From: Dehalococcoidia bacterium
GTDB taxonomy: Bacteria > Chloroflexota > Dehalococcoidia > Dehalococcoidales > JAUWYK01
DNA: 5,235 nt
Direction of reading: 5' to 3'
Assembly (NCBI GenBank): GCA_030615865.1
Contig: JAUWYK010000096.1
Span: 1 to 5,235, forward strand
Shown here: positions 4,377 through 5,235 of the stretch, piece by piece
How the letters are laid out: each line of letters opens with the position of its first letter
Position numbering within the stretch: position 1 is the stretch's first letter
The notes under the pieces: model-generated
What the model was told of the DNA's origin: nothing
Database searches by the model: none
What the model saw: the letters and a program-made list of their open reading frames with translations, nothing else
Position numbers and translations under genes: made by a program

Positions 4377-4862
4377 ATGTATGAGCTAGGTTTGGTCGCC
4401 CCTTACTGGGTAATCGTTTTGATATGGCTGGCTAAGGTTATACTGCTGGTTCTCATCTCCACTCTTCTGGCATGGCTTGGGATTAGGGTGTTAGATGCTT
4501 TTACTCCTCATATTCATCAGCGCCAGCGTATAGGAGAGAGCCCGGTTGCCACCGGATTATTTATTGCTGGTTTTTTCATCCTGGTCGGTCTTGTCGTCCA
4601 CGGAGCTATTACAGCACTCACTGCGGTCACAGACCCAATACTAGGCTACATCTTTGATTTTAGAATATGGGGTGTATTAGCTATAAGCTTCGTAGTAAGC
4701 CTGCTTATCGGAATAGCCCTATTCCATATTGTTGATAAACTAACACCTAAAATACCATTTGTCAGCGTCAACAAAAGCCCGGTAGCAGTAGGTATCTATG
4801 TCTTTGGCTATCTCATTTTCTTTGGCTTGATACTCCACGCTGCACTGACAGGACCGCTATGA
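4377..4862 (+). CDS. DUF350 (YjfL-like) four-helix membrane protein with internal duplication
   Basis: This is an integral membrane protein of 161 residues made of two similar halves. Each half has a helix, a short loop with a Thr-Pro, then an SPVA-starting helix ending in a His-Ala/Gly pair: DAFTPHI...ESPVATGLFIAGF...VVHGAI (about 40-78) and DKLTPKI...KSPVAVGIYVFGY...ILHAAL (about 120-157). Helices lie at about 12-34, 57-80, 97-117 and 136-157. This arrangement is that of the DUF350 family, whose best-known member is E. coli YjfL; its biochemical role is not established. The ATG has an excellent AAAGGAGG six bases upstream. The stop TGA overlaps the ATG of the next gene as ATGA, so the two are translationally coupled. 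Context suggests an envelope role together with the exported proteins on either side. Confidence 0.88.
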   Translation: MYELGLVAPYWVIVLIWLAKVILLVLISTLLAWLGIRVLDAFTPHIHQRQRIGESPVATGLFIAGFFILVGLVVHGAITALTAVTDPILGYIFDFRIWGVLAISFVVSLLIGIALFHIVDKLTPKIPFVSVNKSPVAVGIYVFGYLIFFGLILHAALTGPL

Positions 4863-5235
4863 AGAGAATTGAGGTCTTGATAAGCTTAATGTTGGTAATG
4901 GTGGCTGGACTAACCGCCACCAGTTATGTGTCGGCAACTCCATCAGCCGACTTCACTGAGATGGACGGCGATATATTTGATAGCTGGGGAATATGTAGAA
5001 CCAGAGCTTCTGGCGAAGACGGTTTTTATCAACTATCTGAGGCAGCTTTTCGTCCGGTTATAGTCTTTGAGGGCGTAGGGGAAAGTGCTGCTTTAGCCTA
5101 CAGCCTGGGTGAGCAGATTGCCCGCAAATATCCAGACCAACTGCAAGGGGCAGAAGCAGTATTTTGCTTTGTCCGGGATAGGGTGCACTATACCACCGAT
5201 ATAGACCAGTTTCCGTATGAAGAGTTTGCCCAGAA
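4859..5235 (+). CDS. Exported, probably transglutaminase-like protein, cut by the window edge
   Basis: The first 125 codons are visible. The protein starts MKRIEVLISLMLVMVAGLTA with a classic signal peptide (basic start, hydrophobic core, then a likely cleavage after Ala near SYVSA), so it is exported. The later segment AEAVFCFVRDRVHYTTDIDQFPYEEFAQ resembles the region ahead of the catalytic Cys in bacterial transglutaminase-like cysteine-protease-fold domains, where a V-R-D/N-x-V/I-x-Y-x-x-D pattern is common. The Cys-His-Asp triad itself would lie beyond the edge, so the assignment is provisional. The ATG overlaps the DUF350 stop as ATGA, and AGGA lies five bases upstream. Coupled translation with a membrane protein suggests action at the outer face of the membrane or on the cell envelope. 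It could instead be a catalytically inactive relative. Confidence 0.7.
   Translation, partial: MKRIEVLISLMLVMVAGLTATSYVSATPSADFTEMDGDIFDSWGICRTRASGEDGFYQLSEAAFRPVIVFEGVGESAALAYSLGEQIARKYPDQLQGAEAVFCFVRDRVHYTTDIDQFPYEEFAQ

Overview
The window looks like a chromosomal segment from a member of the Chloroflexota, probably a Dehalococcoidia-like lineage. This rests on remembered family resemblance: the 95-residue basic, tail-anchored protein next to xerD, a Pcm variant with an unusual third motif, and the zinc-ribbon/two-helix membrane protein. It is an inference; no marker gene is present. There are two gene blocks on opposite strands, split by a divergent intergenic region at 1665-1890.

Left block, minus strand, read right to left: a zinc-ribbon membrane protein (1257-1664), a 55-codon small ORF with a strong ribosome binding site (1051-1218), and a NarL/LuxR-family response regulator (401-1054). 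The small ORF's stop overlaps the regulator's start as ATGA. The regulator has Glu where the phosphorylated Asp should be. Left of it lie 400 bases of mixed character. An open minus-strand frame runs from 398 off the edge. The same bases hold non-coding signals: a sigma70-like promoter leading into the 5' half of a tRNA-Asp whose 3' half is missing, a cluster of GACTTTAGT-type boxes resembling DosR/DevR sites, a perfect 12-bp hairpin, and nested inverted repeats. A strong Shine-Dalgarno and ATG at the very edge mark a minus-strand gene leaving the window.

Right block, plus strand: xerD-type tyrosine recombinase (1891-2802), small tail-anchored basic protein (2844-3131), protein-L-isoaspartate O-methyltransferase (3158-3796), signal-anchored exported protein (3828-4346), DUF350 four-helix membrane protein (4377-4862), and the start of an exported, probably transglutaminase-like protein (4859 to the edge, overlapping by ATGA). 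Gaps are about 25-40 bases or less, most genes have their own ribosome binding site, and no terminator is visible, so this reads as one operon. The first half is housekeeping (chromosome dimer resolution, protein repair); the second half is a cell-envelope module of unknown job.

No CRISPR array, insertion sequence, rRNA or recognisable defence system was seen. The most unusual material is the regulator with its altered receiver and the 1-400 region beside it.
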